64,000 bases of DNA from Solilutibacter silvestris (GTDB lineage: Bacteria; Pseudomonadota; Gammaproteobacteria; Xanthomonadales; Xanthomonadaceae). Shown here in pieces: positions 19,025 to 29,047 of this stretch (position 1 is the first letter of the stretch; the number at the start of each line of letters is the position of its first letter). The notes under the pieces were generated by a model. That model was not told the DNA's origin, made no database searches, and saw only the letters and a program-made list of their open reading frames with translations. The translations under genes and the position numbers were made by a program. The stretch lies in NCBI RefSeq assembly GCF_002895945.1, contig NZ_NPZB01000001.1:1379501-1443500 (forward strand), in the 5' to 3' direction.

Positions 19025-20665
19025 TCACCAATCCGTCGGCGCGTAGTCCTTCAGGAACTGCCCCCACACGTGTTCACCGGTGTTGATGCCGTGGATGATC
19101 GGATCGACGATGCGGGCGGCACCATCGACGATGTCCAGTGGCGGATGGAAGCGTTCCTCGACGATCTTGCGCGCGGCGATCTCGACCGGATCTTCGTCGG
19201 TCACCCAGCCGGTGTCGACGCTGTTCATGTGAATGCCGTCGCCGTGGTAATCGGCGGCTGCGGTGCGCGTCATCATGTTGAGCGCGGCCTTGGCCATGTT
19301 GGTGTGCGGGTGCTTGGTGGTCTTGAAGTTTCGGTAGAACTGGCCCTCGACTGCCGAGACGTTGACGATGTGCTTGTCGCGCGTTGGCAGCTGACCATCC
19401 GGCGTGCGCAGCATCAGCGGTTTCAGGCGCGCGTTGATGATGAAGGGCGCGACTGCGTTGACCAGCTGCGTCTCCAGCAATTCCACCGACGGCACCTCGT
19501 CCATCTGCAGGCGCCATGAATTGCGCCCGCGCAGATCGATCTGCTGCAGGTCCTGGTCCAGCCGGCCCTCGGGGAACAGATGTTCCTGGCCGAGCAGTTC
19601 ATCGGCCAGCAGCGGCACCTGCGAGAGTTCGGCCGCGTGGACGAGGCCCGCGGCACCTGCGAGCTCATGCCTGCCTGTTTGGAGCGCAATGGGCCGGGCG
19701 CCCGGCAACAGCTCGGCGCTGCGCAGGCCTTCGTAACCACCGAGCAGCTTGCGCACGTCCGCCGGCATCGTGTGTAGCGCGGCTGTTTCGCCTTCCATCA
19801 TGTGCGCGTAGAACGCGGGTGGGCGGCGCACGGTTTGGCAGGCGTTGTTGATGATGAAGTCCAAGCGCTCGCGGCTGGCCAGCAGTTGGGTGCAGAAAGC
19901 CTCCACGCTGGGCGTGTGGCGCAGGTCCAGCCCGAACACTTCCAGCCGATGACCCCACGCGCCGAAGTCCGGCTCGGCGGCATAGCGCGCCGCGGAATCG
20001 CGCGGGAAGCGGGTGGTGACGATCAGCGACGCGCCCGCACGCAGCAACTTCAGGCCGGCCTGGTAGCCGATCTTGACGCGCCCGCCGGTCAGCAGCGCGA
20101 CGCGCCCGTGCAAGTCGGCGGTCTCGCTGCGCTTGAAGAAATTCAGGTCGGCGCAGGTCGGGCACAGCTGGTCGTAGAAGTGATGGATGTGCGTGTATTT
20201 TTGCTTGCAGACGTAGCAGTGCAGGAGTTCCGGCGAGGTGTTGTGCGCCACCGGGGCGGAGGCGCGATTGCCGGGATCATGCATGCCCGCGGGCTGCGGC
20301 GGGAAATAGTTCGGGGTGGTGAACACCGGCTTGCGGCGCAACGCGCGGATGCCGGTCTGGTCAAGCAGCGCCTCGGTCGCACGCGCCTTTTCCTGTGCAC
20401 GCTCGCGCGCCTGGTCCTTGGACTTGCGGCGTCGTGCGCGCGGTTCGGGATGGTGGACCAGCGCGACGGCCTGCAGCAGGCGTTCGCGATCCCCGGCCGG
20501 CAGTGCATCGAGCACGTCGCGATCGGCGATGATCGCGTCCAGCAGCGCAAGGGCATGGTGCAGGTGATCGCCGGGATGGACGTCGCCGGTGTCGGCTACC
20601 GGAGTGATGGAGTGTCGTGATGTCGTATCTGGCATTTCCGGCCCATCATACCTGCCGTCTCCCAC
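19025..20665 (-). CDS. SDR-like oxidoreductase with zinc ribbon and altered active site
   Basis: About 546 residues. The first part is charged and helical, followed by a four-Cys zinc ribbon (Cys150, Cys153, Cys168, Cys171) with an intervening HIHHF. A Rossmann SDR domain follows: LLTGGRVKIG at about 191-200, IINNAC at 271-276, and NVSAVEG with Ser437. The usual YxxxK reads TNMAK (Thr455, Lys459), so the catalytic Tyr is missing, and about 100 residues are inserted before it. The GTG at 20665 directly abuts the stop of the ABC permease and has AAGG 5 bases upstream; an ATG at 20635 is the alternative start. A redox role is therefore doubtful and the substrate is unknown. Confidence 0.78.
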   Translation of the reverse strand: MGDGRYDGPEMPDTTSRHSITPVADTGDVHPGDHLHHALALLDAIIADRDVLDALPAGDRERLLQAVALVHHPEPRARRRKSKDQARERAQEKARATEALLDQTGIRALRRKPVFTTPNYFPPQPAGMHDPGNRASAPVAHNTSPELLHCYVCKQKYTHIHHFYDQLCPTCADLNFFKRSETADLHGRVALLTGGRVKIGYQAGLKLLRAGASLIVTTRFPRDSAARYAAEPDFGAWGHRLEVFGLDLRHTPSVEAFCTQLLASRERLDFIINNACQTVRRPPAFYAHMMEGETAALHTMPADVRKLLGGYEGLRSAELLPGARPIALQTGRHELAGAAGLVHAAELSQVPLLADELLGQEHLFPEGRLDQDLQQIDLRGRNSWRLQMDEVPSVELLETQLVNAVAPFIINARLKPLMLRTPDGQLPTRDKHIVNVSAVEGQFYRNFKTTKHPHTNMAKAALNMMTRTAAADYHGDGIHMNSVDTGWVTDEDPVEIAARKIVEERFHPPLDIVDGAARIVDPIIHGINTGEHVWGQFLKDYAPTDW

Positions 20666-21423
20666 TCACACCTTCAACTTGTAGCCCGTCCGGAAAATCC
20701 ACCACACCACCGCCAGGCACAACGCAAGGAATCCCAGCGTCGCGATGGCACTGACCGCCACGTTGATGTCGGAAATCCCGTAGAAACTCCAGCGAAATCC
20801 GCTGATCAGGTACACCACCGGATTGAACAGCGCGATCTTCTGCCACAGCGGCGGCAGCATGCTGATGGAATAGAACGCGCCGCCGAGGAAAGTCAGCGGG
20901 GTGATAATCATCAGCGGCACCACCTGCAGCTTCTGGAAGTCGTCCGCCCACAAGCCGATGATGAAACCGAACAGGCTGAAACTCACCGCAGTCAGCAGCA
21001 GGAAGCACAGCATCCATAGCGGATGTGCGATGTGGTAAGGAACGAACAGTCGTGCGGTCACCAGAATCAGTATGCCGAGCATGATCGACTTGGTCGCCGC
21101 GGCGCCGACATACCCGATCACGATTTCCAGTGGCGAGATCGGCGCGGACAGCAGTTCATAGATGGTGCCGGCCCATTTCGGCATGTAGATGCCGAACGAA
21201 GCGTTGGAAATGCTTTCGTTGAGCAGCGACAGCATCAGCAGGCCGGGGATGATGAAGGCGCCATAGCTCACGCCGTCGACATCGCCCATGCGCGATCCGA
21301 TGGCTGCGCCGAACACCACGAAGTACAGCGAGGTGGATAGCACCGGCGAGGCGATGCTCTGGGTCAGGGTGCGGAAGGTGCGCGCCATCTCGAAGCGGTA
21401 GATGGCCTTGATGCCGTGGATGT

Positions 21424-21427
<4 letters not shown>
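20666..21427 (-). CDS. ABC-2 type transport permease
   Basis: 253 residues with about six hydrophobic segments, of the ABC-2 membrane family (YadH-like). It pairs with the ATPase encoded immediately upstream; the ATGA overlap (21424-21427) shows coupling. The central [18 protein letters not shown] and [20 protein letters not shown] are typical of drug, polysaccharide or unknown-substrate exporters of this type. The substrate cannot be told. The SDR gene begins right at its stop codon, so all three genes may form one transcript. Confidence 0.9.
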
Positions 21428-22392
<965 letters not shown>

Positions 22393-22501
22393 GCGAAACC
22401 CGGCTCATGGCAGTAAGGCGCATCGTACCGCGTTGCAGGTGCACTTCACGTGCGCATGGCGAAGCGGGCCGGTAACATCGGCCGGATCGTACGGAGGCCG
22501 C

Positions 22502-23920
22502 ATGCAGACCACGCAATCGCCTGAAATCGCCGCATCCCATTCGCTATGGCGCGACCTGCGTGCCGCCATTCGCGGTACCGATGCCGATTACACGCGCATT
22601 CCGCTGCGTCGCGCGGTGATGTTGCTGGCAGTCCCCATGGTGCTGGAACTGGTGCTGGAATCCACCTTCGCGGTCGTCGACATCTATTTCGTCGCCACGT
22701 TGGGGCCATCGGCGGTGGCCACCGTCGGCCTTACCGAAAGCTATCTGTTCCTGTTGTATGCAGTCGCGATGGGGCTGGCGATGGCAGTGACTGCGGTCAT
22801 CGCGCGACGCATCGGCGAAGGCAAGCGCGAGGAAGCGGCGATTTCTGCGGTGCAGGCGATTTTCGTCGCGTTGATGGTGGCGTTGCCGGTCGCGATCATT
22901 GGCATCGTCTACGCCAAGGACATGCTGCACCTGATGGGTGCCGATGCCTGGGTCATCGCCCACGGCTATCGCTATACGCAATGGATGCTCGGCGGCAATG
23001 TGGTGATCCTGTTGCTGTTCGTCATCAATGCGGTGTTCCGCGGTGCCGGCGACGCGGCGATTTCCATGCGCGTGCTGTGGCTGGCGAACGGCCTCAACAT
23101 CCTGTTGTGCCCGCTGCTGATCCTCGGTTTCGGTCCGGTGCCGGCATTGGGGATCGAAGGTGCAGCGATGGCCACCAACATCGGTCGCGGCTGCGGCGTG
23201 CTGTTGCAGTTGTGGATGCTGCTGCGCGGCGGCAAGCACATCCGCGTGCTGGTCTCGCAGATCGCGATACATGGCGAGGTGCTGTGGAATATCGTGCGAA
23301 CGTCGCTGGGCGGGATCGGCCAGATGATCGTGGCGATGAGCGCGTGGATCTTCCTGATGCGCATCCTCGCCGATATCGGCAGCGCAGCGGTGGCCGGCGC
23401 AACCATCGCCATCCGCCTGATGATGTTCACGATGACGCCAGCCTGGGGCATGTCGAACGCGGCGGCGACATTGGTCGGGCAGAACCTCGGTGCCGGCGAA
23501 CCGGCGCGCGCGGAAGCAGCGGTGTGGCGCATCGGCTGGTACAACATGGCCTATCTGCTGGTGATCGCCGCGTGTTTCTTCCTGTTCCCGAAGGAACTCG
23601 TCACATTCTTCACGCCCGATCCCGCGGTGATCGCGGTGGGATCGCAATGGCTGCGCATCCTCTCGTACTCGCTCTACGTCTACGGTTGGTGGATGGTCAG
23701 CGTGCAGGCTTTCAACGGTGCCGGCGATACCGTGACGCCGACGCGCATCAACATCGTGTTCTTCTGGCTGATCCAGATCCCGCTGGCGTGGTTGCTCGCA
23801 CTGCACCTCGATTGGAAACAGACCGGTGTGTTCTGGGCCGTATTCGTTTCGGAAACATCGGTTGGACTGTTCACGCTGTGGCTGTTCAGTCGCGGTGGCT
23901 GGAAGACGGCGAAGGTGTGA
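22502..23920 (+). CDS. MATE family efflux transporter
   Basis: 472 residues with about twelve predicted membrane helices. Repeated MATE features include PMVLELVLESTFAVVDIYFV in the first half, NAVFRGAGDAAISM, and the parallel VQAFNGAGDTVTPTRIN in the second half, reflecting the internal duplication. It is expected to export cationic drugs or metabolites driven by Na+ or H+. The start is the ATG at 22502; upstream in-frame codons overlap the promoter region of the divergent ABC operon and are not family-like. It is convergent with the next gene. Confidence 0.92.
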   Translation: MQTTQSPEIAASHSLWRDLRAAIRGTDADYTRIPLRRAVMLLAVPMVLELVLESTFAVVDIYFVATLGPSAVATVGLTESYLFLLYAVAMGLAMAVTAVIARRIGEGKREEAAISAVQAIFVALMVALPVAIIGIVYAKDMLHLMGADAWVIAHGYRYTQWMLGGNVVILLLFVINAVFRGAGDAAISMRVLWLANGLNILLCPLLILGFGPVPALGIEGAAMATNIGRGCGVLLQLWMLLRGGKHIRVLVSQIAIHGEVLWNIVRTSLGGIGQMIVAMSAWIFLMRILADIGSAAVAGATIAIRLMMFTMTPAWGMSNAAATLVGQNLGAGEPARAEAAVWRIGWYNMAYLLVIAACFFLFPKELVTFFTPDPAVIAVGSQWLRILSYSLYVYGWWMVSVQAFNGAGDTVTPTRINIVFFWLIQIPLAWLLALHLDWKQTGVFWAVFVSETSVGLFTLWLFSRGGWKTAKV

Positions 23921-23950
23921 TGCGCGCCGCGCCGTCGTCGCAACGATGGA

Positions 23951-24610
23951 TCACTCCTGTTCGAACTGTCTGAGTTCGTCCAGTTGTGCCTGCGCCTTGC
24001 GGATGCTGGCGGTCGCAGCGGCATCATCCATCCATCGCGCCAATTTGATGCGCCTGGGATTGGCGTGCGACCAACGATACAGTCCCCAGGTGGCCAGCAG
24101 GCCCAATGCACCGACGGCGAAGTTGATCCACACCCACAGTGGCGTGCCGTCTTGCGGCGGATGATCGGCGAGGCCGGCAAAGGCGATCACCACCACGATC
24201 CACATGATCCACCACGGCAGGCCGAGCAGGACCGCGCCGAACAACTGGAATTTGCGCAGCAACGTCAGTCGCTTCTGGATGACGAGGACAGGTGCGGAAT
24301 GGTCGATGCTGGCGATCAGGCCCATGGTGATGCCGCCGAACGCGGCGTTGGCGATGCCGAAGGCATGCAGCACGATGCCTGCCAACAGGTAGCCGACGGC
24401 ATGCAGATTGTTTTTCCAGCAGGCGATGCCAAGCAGTGCCAGTGCCACGCCCAGCAAGATCTGCAGCAGTTGCCCCCAGAACAACGGTCGCAGGCTGGCA
24501 TGCAGCCTGTCGCGCTTGCGTTCTCCGAGCAGTTGCAGGTTGATCGCATCCTGGCGTTCGAGGCGCTGGTTCAGCGATTGCCACGCGGTCTTGAAGTCGT
24601 CGAGTTCCAT
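23951..24610 (-). CDS. Membrane protein encoded after an ECF sigma factor
   Basis: 219 residues. A charged N-terminus beginning MELDDFKTAWQSLNQRLERQ precedes about four membrane segments (the first at LLQILLGVALALLGIACW); a charged C-terminal tail ends in a likely helix. It starts 26 bases after the sigma factor gene ends, so it probably belongs to the same operon. Similar pairs of a sigma factor and a membrane protein suggest an unconventional anti-sigma factor, but there is no zinc-binding anti-sigma motif and no direct evidence. Confidence 0.75.
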   Translation of the reverse strand: MELDDFKTAWQSLNQRLERQDAINLQLLGERKRDRLHASLRPLFWGQLLQILLGVALALLGIACWKNNLHAVGYLLAGIVLHAFGIANAAFGGITMGLIASIDHSAPVLVIQKRLTLLRKFQLFGAVLLGLPWWIMWIVVVIAFAGLADHPPQDGTPLWVWINFAVGALGLLATWGLYRWSHANPRRIKLARWMDDAAATASIRKAQAQLDELRQFEQE

Positions 24611-24636
24611 GGAATTTGTGCTCCTGTGCGGAAGGC

Positions 24637-25158
24637 TCAGAGTTCGTTGCGGATGCGCTGTTTCAGGCGTCCGATCTTGGTGGAGACGTTGGCCTCGCTG
24701 ATGCCGAGGATGTCGGCGATCTCGCGTTGCGGTCGTTCGTCGAGATAGAGGATCAGCAGGGCGCGGTCGAGCGGTTTTTGCTGATGGATGAAGCGATGCA
24801 GCAGTTGCAGCTGCTGTTCGCTTTCGTGGTCGCTCGCATTGTGGTCGGCGATGTCGTGCAGCTCATCGTCCAGCGGCACCATCGTGCGGCGGCGTCGACC
24901 ATCGCCACGACCGAAACTGATCGCGACGTTCAGCGCGATGCGGTACATCCATGTCGAGAACGTGCGCGCCGGATCGTACTGCGGCCATGCCCGCCATAGT
25001 TGCGCGGCGATCTCCTGCATCAGGTCGGCGCGATCCTCCGGCAGCCGCGAATACACATTCGCCACCTTGAACAGGATGCCGCGATGGCGTTCCAGCAAGG
25101 TGCCGAATTCCTCGCGCATCGCCTGGTTGGTTGCCGCCGATTGCATCGCTTCGTCCAT
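24637..25158 (-). CDS. ECF-type RNA polymerase sigma factor
   Basis: 173 residues. Region 2 is clear (FKVANVYSRLPEDRADLMQE, then TFSTWMYRIALNVAIS), as is region 4 with a helix-turn-helix (RPQREIADILGISEANVSTK). No region 3 or extracytoplasmic sensor domain is fused. The ATG at 25158 is chosen; a second ATG four codons later is possible. Codons further upstream read into the neighbouring DUF72 gene end and are not family-like. The target promoters are unknown. It is the first gene of a two-gene operon with a membrane protein. Confidence 0.9.
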   Translation of the reverse strand: MDEAMQSAATNQAMREEFGTLLERHRGILFKVANVYSRLPEDRADLMQEIAAQLWRAWPQYDPARTFSTWMYRIALNVAISFGRGDGRRRRTMVPLDDELHDIADHNASDHESEQQLQLLHRFIHQQKPLDRALLILYLDERPQREIADILGISEANVSTKIGRLKQRIRNEL

Positions 25159-25256
25159 TCCCCTGCCACGAATGCGGGACCGCAGTGGGTGCCCGTTATC
25201 GTAGTGATTCGCGGCAGTGGGTGGTTTCTCACAGCCGTGGCGGAACGGCGTGGGTC

Positions 25257-26075
25257 TCAAGTCCCCGGCGTGGCGATCCCGAGCTTGGCCAGCAACTCCA
25301 TCGCGCTGGCGGGATTGCGTTCCTTGGCGGCGCTGATGAAGTAGAGGAAGACGTCGCGCGGCTGTACCGGTGCTGGCGTCGCCGAGACGTGTGGCAGTTC
25401 CGCGGGATCTTCGCCGCGTGCCCAGCGACGCGTCATCGCCGCCCAGGCGTCAAGCTCGTCGTCGGGATAGCCGGTGGCGATCCAGGCGCGGCTGCGCATC
25501 AAGCGGGCGTAGACGAAATCGGCGGTGATGTCGGCGATCTGCGGCAGGTCGGGCGCATCGGTATGGACGATGGCCATGCCGCGGCTGCGGGCGAGGGCGA
25601 CGTAATCGGCATTGACGAAGGCGGCATCGCGCACGTCGAGGACATGGCGCAGGCGGCGGCCGTCCAGCGTATCGGGGATGAGCTCGAGGAAGGCGGTGAA
25701 ATCGTCGCGATCGACCTGGGCGTTGCGATCGAGCTGCCAGACCACCGGGCCGAGGCGACCGCGCAGGTTGGCGAGGTCGCCGAGGAAAGCGTCGATCTGG
25801 CCGCCGGTGGACGCGAGTTGCCGCGACTGGGTGATCCGTTTCGGCGCCTTGGCGCTGAAGACGAAATCGTCGGGCACCGCGTCACGCCAGCGCGCGTAGG
25901 TCTCGGGCTTCTGCGCCGCGTAGTAGGTGCTGTTGATCTCGATGCTGGTGACGTGGCGGCTGGCGAACTCCAGTTCGCGCCGCTGCTGCCAGCCTGCGGG
26001 GTAGAAACGGCCCCGCCACGGCTCGTACACCCAGCCGCCGATGCCAATCCTTATGGCTTCAGTGCTCTTGTCCAT
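25257..26075 (-). CDS. DUF72 family protein (YecE-like)
   Basis: 272 residues, with the DUF72 barrel blocks IRIGIGGWVYEPWRGRFYP, EINSTYYAAQKPETYARW, FVFSAKAPKRITQ and FVYARLM. The family is widespread, with no settled function. The start is the ATG at 26075; the frame runs upstream to 26264 but would cover the divergent serine hydrolase gene. The 99-base gap on the other side separates it from the sigma factor gene. Confidence 0.9.
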   Translation of the reverse strand: MDKSTEAIRIGIGGWVYEPWRGRFYPAGWQQRRELEFASRHVTSIEINSTYYAAQKPETYARWRDAVPDDFVFSAKAPKRITQSRQLASTGGQIDAFLGDLANLRGRLGPVVWQLDRNAQVDRDDFTAFLELIPDTLDGRRLRHVLDVRDAAFVNADYVALARSRGMAIVHTDAPDLPQIADITADFVYARLMRSRAWIATGYPDDELDAWAAMTRRWARGEDPAELPHVSATPAPVQPRDVFLYFISAAKERNPASAMELLAKLGIATPGT

Positions 26076-26178
26076 GGTTGTCGATTGGATGCCTGAGTGC
26101 CGGACTGTGCAAGTGCCGATTGCGCAAAGTGTGGGATCGCTTACGATTGCGAGGACGGACTGGAACAGGGTTCCCATT

Positions 26179-27801
26179 ATGTATCTGATTTCACGCTGCT
26201 TTCTGACTGTAGCGTTAGCCGGCATGTGCGCCCCAACAGTGGCACAAACCCGGGCGCCGGTCATGGCTGCAGGGCCGGAAGCCCAGCCCGCCGCGATCGA
26301 TCCGGCGCGACTCGCCGCCTTCGATGCCTATGTCGATGCCGTGCGCAAGCAATTCGACGTGCCCGGGATCGCCGTTGCCATCGTGCAGGACGGCAAGGTG
26401 GTGATGGAGAAGGGCTACGGCCTGCGCAACATCGACGACGGCAAGCCGGTCGACGCCCACACCATGTTCGCCATCGCTTCGAACACCAAGGCCTTCACCG
26501 CCGCCTCGCTGCAGATGCTGGCCGAGGACGGCAAGCTCGACATGAACGATCGCGTGATCGACCACCTGCCGTGGTTCCGCATGTCCGACCCCTACATCAC
26601 CAACGACATGCGCATCCGCGACCTGCTGGCGCACCGCAGCGGGTTGAGCCTTGGCGCCGGCGATCTCCTCTACTGGCCGACCTCCAGCTACACCACGCGC
26701 GAAGTCGCCGAGCGCCTGCGCAACGTGCCGATCACCGGGCAATTCCGTGCGCAATACGCCTACGACAACATCCTCTTCGCCGTCGCCCAGCTGGTGATCG
26801 AGGACGCCAGCGGCATGCCGTACAAACAGTTCCTGCAAACGCGCTTCTTCACGCCGCTGGGGATGACGGAAACGCGCTACAACAGCGACGACCTGCACCC
26901 CGGCGACAACGTCGCCAGTGGCCACGCCAAGTTCAATTTCAAGGAATTGAAGACCGTCGGCACCACCACCTGGCGCAATGCCTCGGGCGCGGGCGGCGTG
27001 TATTCCAGCGTGCATGATTTGACCAAGTGGATGAACGCACAGCTGGCCGGCGGCCAGATTCCCGGCAGCGACAAACGCTTGTTCAACGAGAAGAGCCAGC
27101 GCCAGATGTGGTCGGTGCTGACGCCGATCCCGGTCGGCAAGCCGTCGGTGCCGGAGCTGCAACCGGCGGTGCCGAACTTCAGTGGCTACGGCGAAGGCTG
27201 GTTCCTCAGCGATTACGCCGGCAATCGCCTGGTCTGGCACACCGGCGGCTGGCCGGGCATGGTGTCGCGCGTGACCCTGGTGCCCGATCGCAAGCTCGGC
27301 GTGGTGGTGCTGACCAACCAGGAGGTCGGGGCCGCCTTCAATGCGGTGACCTACAAGGCGCTCGACATCCTGCTCGGTCGCGCCGACTACGACTGGCTCG
27401 GTGCGTACGCCAAGGCGGTGGCCAAGGCCTCCGGTGATTCCGACGACAGCTGGAAACAACATCTCGCCGCGCGCGATGCCAAATCGAAACCGTCGTTGCC
27501 GCTCCCGGGGTATGCGGGTACTTTCCGCGACCCGTGGTATGGCGACGTGGTGGTACGGCAGGGCGCCAAGGGACTGGAGATGCGTTTCGCGAAGACGGCG
27601 GAACTCGTCGGCGACATGGAGCCGTGGCAGCACGACACGTTCGTCGTCCATTGGCGCGAACGCGTGTTGAACGCCGATGCCTTCGTCAGCTACGCGCTCG
27701 ACGCCGACGGCAAGGTGCGCGAGGTGCGGATGCAGCCGGTGTCGCCGCTCACCGATTTCAGCTTCGATTTCCAGGACCTGCGGCTGACGCCCGCCAAATG
27801 A
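26179..27801 (+). CDS. Secreted serine hydrolase, class C beta-lactamase-like, with DUF3471-like tail
   Basis: 540 residues with a signal peptide (FLTVALAGMCAPTVAQ). The serine beta-lactamase/DD-peptidase motifs are present: SNTK as SxxK (Ser in ASNTKAF), YDN as the YxN element in YAYDN, and HTGG in WHTGGWPG. After the hydrolase domain, about residues 410-540 form a separate beta-rich domain starting LPGYAGTFRDPWYGDV, like DUF3471. Family members include esterases and D-amino-acid peptidases; resistance should not be assumed. It is divergent from the DUF72 gene with about 100 bases between starts. Confidence 0.9.
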   Translation: MYLISRCFLTVALAGMCAPTVAQTRAPVMAAGPEAQPAAIDPARLAAFDAYVDAVRKQFDVPGIAVAIVQDGKVVMEKGYGLRNIDDGKPVDAHTMFAIASNTKAFTAASLQMLAEDGKLDMNDRVIDHLPWFRMSDPYITNDMRIRDLLAHRSGLSLGAGDLLYWPTSSYTTREVAERLRNVPITGQFRAQYAYDNILFAVAQLVIEDASGMPYKQFLQTRFFTPLGMTETRYNSDDLHPGDNVASGHAKFNFKELKTVGTTTWRNASGAGGVYSSVHDLTKWMNAQLAGGQIPGSDKRLFNEKSQRQMWSVLTPIPVGKPSVPELQPAVPNFSGYGEGWFLSDYAGNRLVWHTGGWPGMVSRVTLVPDRKLGVVVLTNQEVGAAFNAVTYKALDILLGRADYDWLGAYAKAVAKASGDSDDSWKQHLAARDAKSKPSLPLPGYAGTFRDPWYGDVVVRQGAKGLEMRFAKTAELVGDMEPWQHDTFVVHWRERVLNADAFVSYALDADGKVREVRMQPVSPLTDFSFDFQDLRLTPAK

Positions 27802-27823
27802 CCACGGGCAGCACCGGGCCGAG

Positions 27824-29047
27824 ATGAGGATCGAGGAGCGCCAGGTCGATGTCGACCAGTTGCAGCCGGGCATGTACGTGTGCCGGCTCGATCGCTCGTG
27901 GGAAGGCACGCCGTTCCCGTTGCAGGGGTTCCTCGTGCGCAGCGAGGATGATGTGCGCGAGCTTGCGCGCTGGAGCGGCGTGGTCTTCATCGATGTCGAA
28001 TTGTGCGAGCCGGCGCAGCGCCGGCGCCTGCTGACGCTCGTGCCCCACGATCGCATCGTCACCCGCATCGATCGCGAACACGACGAACAGGTGTTCCAGC
28101 AGCGCTTCGAACGCGAAGTGCGGGTCGCGCGCGAAACGTTCACCACCTTCACCCAGCAGGCATCGGTGCTGCTGGATGCGCTGCGCAGCCGCGACACGCT
28201 CGATCAGCACGGCGTCGATGCCGCGGTCACGCCGGTCGTGGCCGCAGTAACGCGCAACCAGGATGCGTATTTCTGGCTGATGGCGCTCAAACGCCATTCC
28301 GACTATGCGTATCGCCACGCCATGAACTGCTGCGCGCTGGCCATTGCCTTCGGTCGCGCGCTGTCGTATCCGGAAAGCGGCTTGCTGTCGCTCGCGCGCG
28401 GCGGCCTGTTGATGGATATCGGCATGGCCAGCGTCCCCGCCAACGTGGTCGATCGTCCCGGCATGCTCCACGCCTCGCAAGCCATGGAGATGCGCGACCA
28501 TGTCGAGGAGGGCTGCCGACGCTTCGATGCGGCCGGCTTCAGCGATCCCGAGGCGCGCGCCATGCTGGCCTGCCATCACGAATTCTTTGATGGCAGTGGC
28601 TATCCGCGCCGGTTGGCCGGCACCGCCATCCCGCTGAGCGGTCGCATCGCCGCGATCGTCGATGCTTTCGACGCGATGAGCAGCGATCGCCCGTATCGCG
28701 CGGCGATGACGCGCGACGCCGCGTTGCGCGAGCTGTACCGCAGCCGTGATCGCCAGTTCCAGGGTGAACTGGTGGAAGAATTCGTGCGCTGCCTCGGCGT
28801 CTATCCGGTGGGCACCTTGGTGGAATTGAGCAGTGGCGAAATCGGGATTGTCGTTGCGCAGAACAACGCGCATCGATTGCGCCCGCGCCTGATGCTGCTG
28901 ACGTGGGCGGACAAGAGCCTGCGCGACCCGTTCATGCCGATCAACCTGCTGGGCAACGAAGTGGGAACGGATGGCGAACGTCTCACCATCATCCGCAGCG
29001 TGCCCCACAACAGCTACGGCCTGGATCCGACGGAGCTGTTCCTGTGA
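27824..29047 (+). CDS. HD-GYP domain protein with altered HD motif
   Basis: 407 residues. A DUF3391-like N-terminal part (about 1-75) is followed by a linker and an HD-GYP domain (about 140-320). HHEFFDGSGYP at 251-261 keeps the GYP motif. His165, His226 and the Asp of DAFDAMSSDRPYR are kept. The HD pair itself reads MD (Met197-Asp198) and the usual Lys of HDIGK is Met201. The family hydrolyses cyclic-di-GMP with a bi- or trinuclear metal site, so loss of one His may reduce or change activity. The stop overlaps the GTG start of the EAL gene by 4 bases, so the two are made together. Confidence 0.88.
   Translation: MRIEERQVDVDQLQPGMYVCRLDRSWEGTPFPLQGFLVRSEDDVRELARWSGVVFIDVELCEPAQRRRLLTLVPHDRIVTRIDREHDEQVFQQRFEREVRVARETFTTFTQQASVLLDALRSRDTLDQHGVDAAVTPVVAAVTRNQDAYFWLMALKRHSDYAYRHAMNCCALAIAFGRALSYPESGLLSLARGGLLMDIGMASVPANVVDRPGMLHASQAMEMRDHVEEGCRRFDAAGFSDPEARAMLACHHEFFDGSGYPRRLAGTAIPLSGRIAAIVDAFDAMSSDRPYRAAMTRDAALRELYRSRDRQFQGELVEEFVRCLGVYPVGTLVELSSGEIGIVVAQNNAHRLRPRLMLLTWADKSLRDPFMPINLLGNEVGTDGERLTIIRSVPHNSYGLDPTELFL

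Noticed and set aside
20635-20635. ATG at 20635 as the start of the zinc-ribbon SDR
   Set aside because: Possible, but only a GGAA directly against the codon stands upstream, while GTG at 20665 has AAGG at proper distance and abuts the permease stop. Not settled.
26215-28197. 660-residue minus-strand frame over the serine hydrolase and HD-GYP genes
   Set aside because: Antisense shadow; Arg/His-rich sequence without family motifs.
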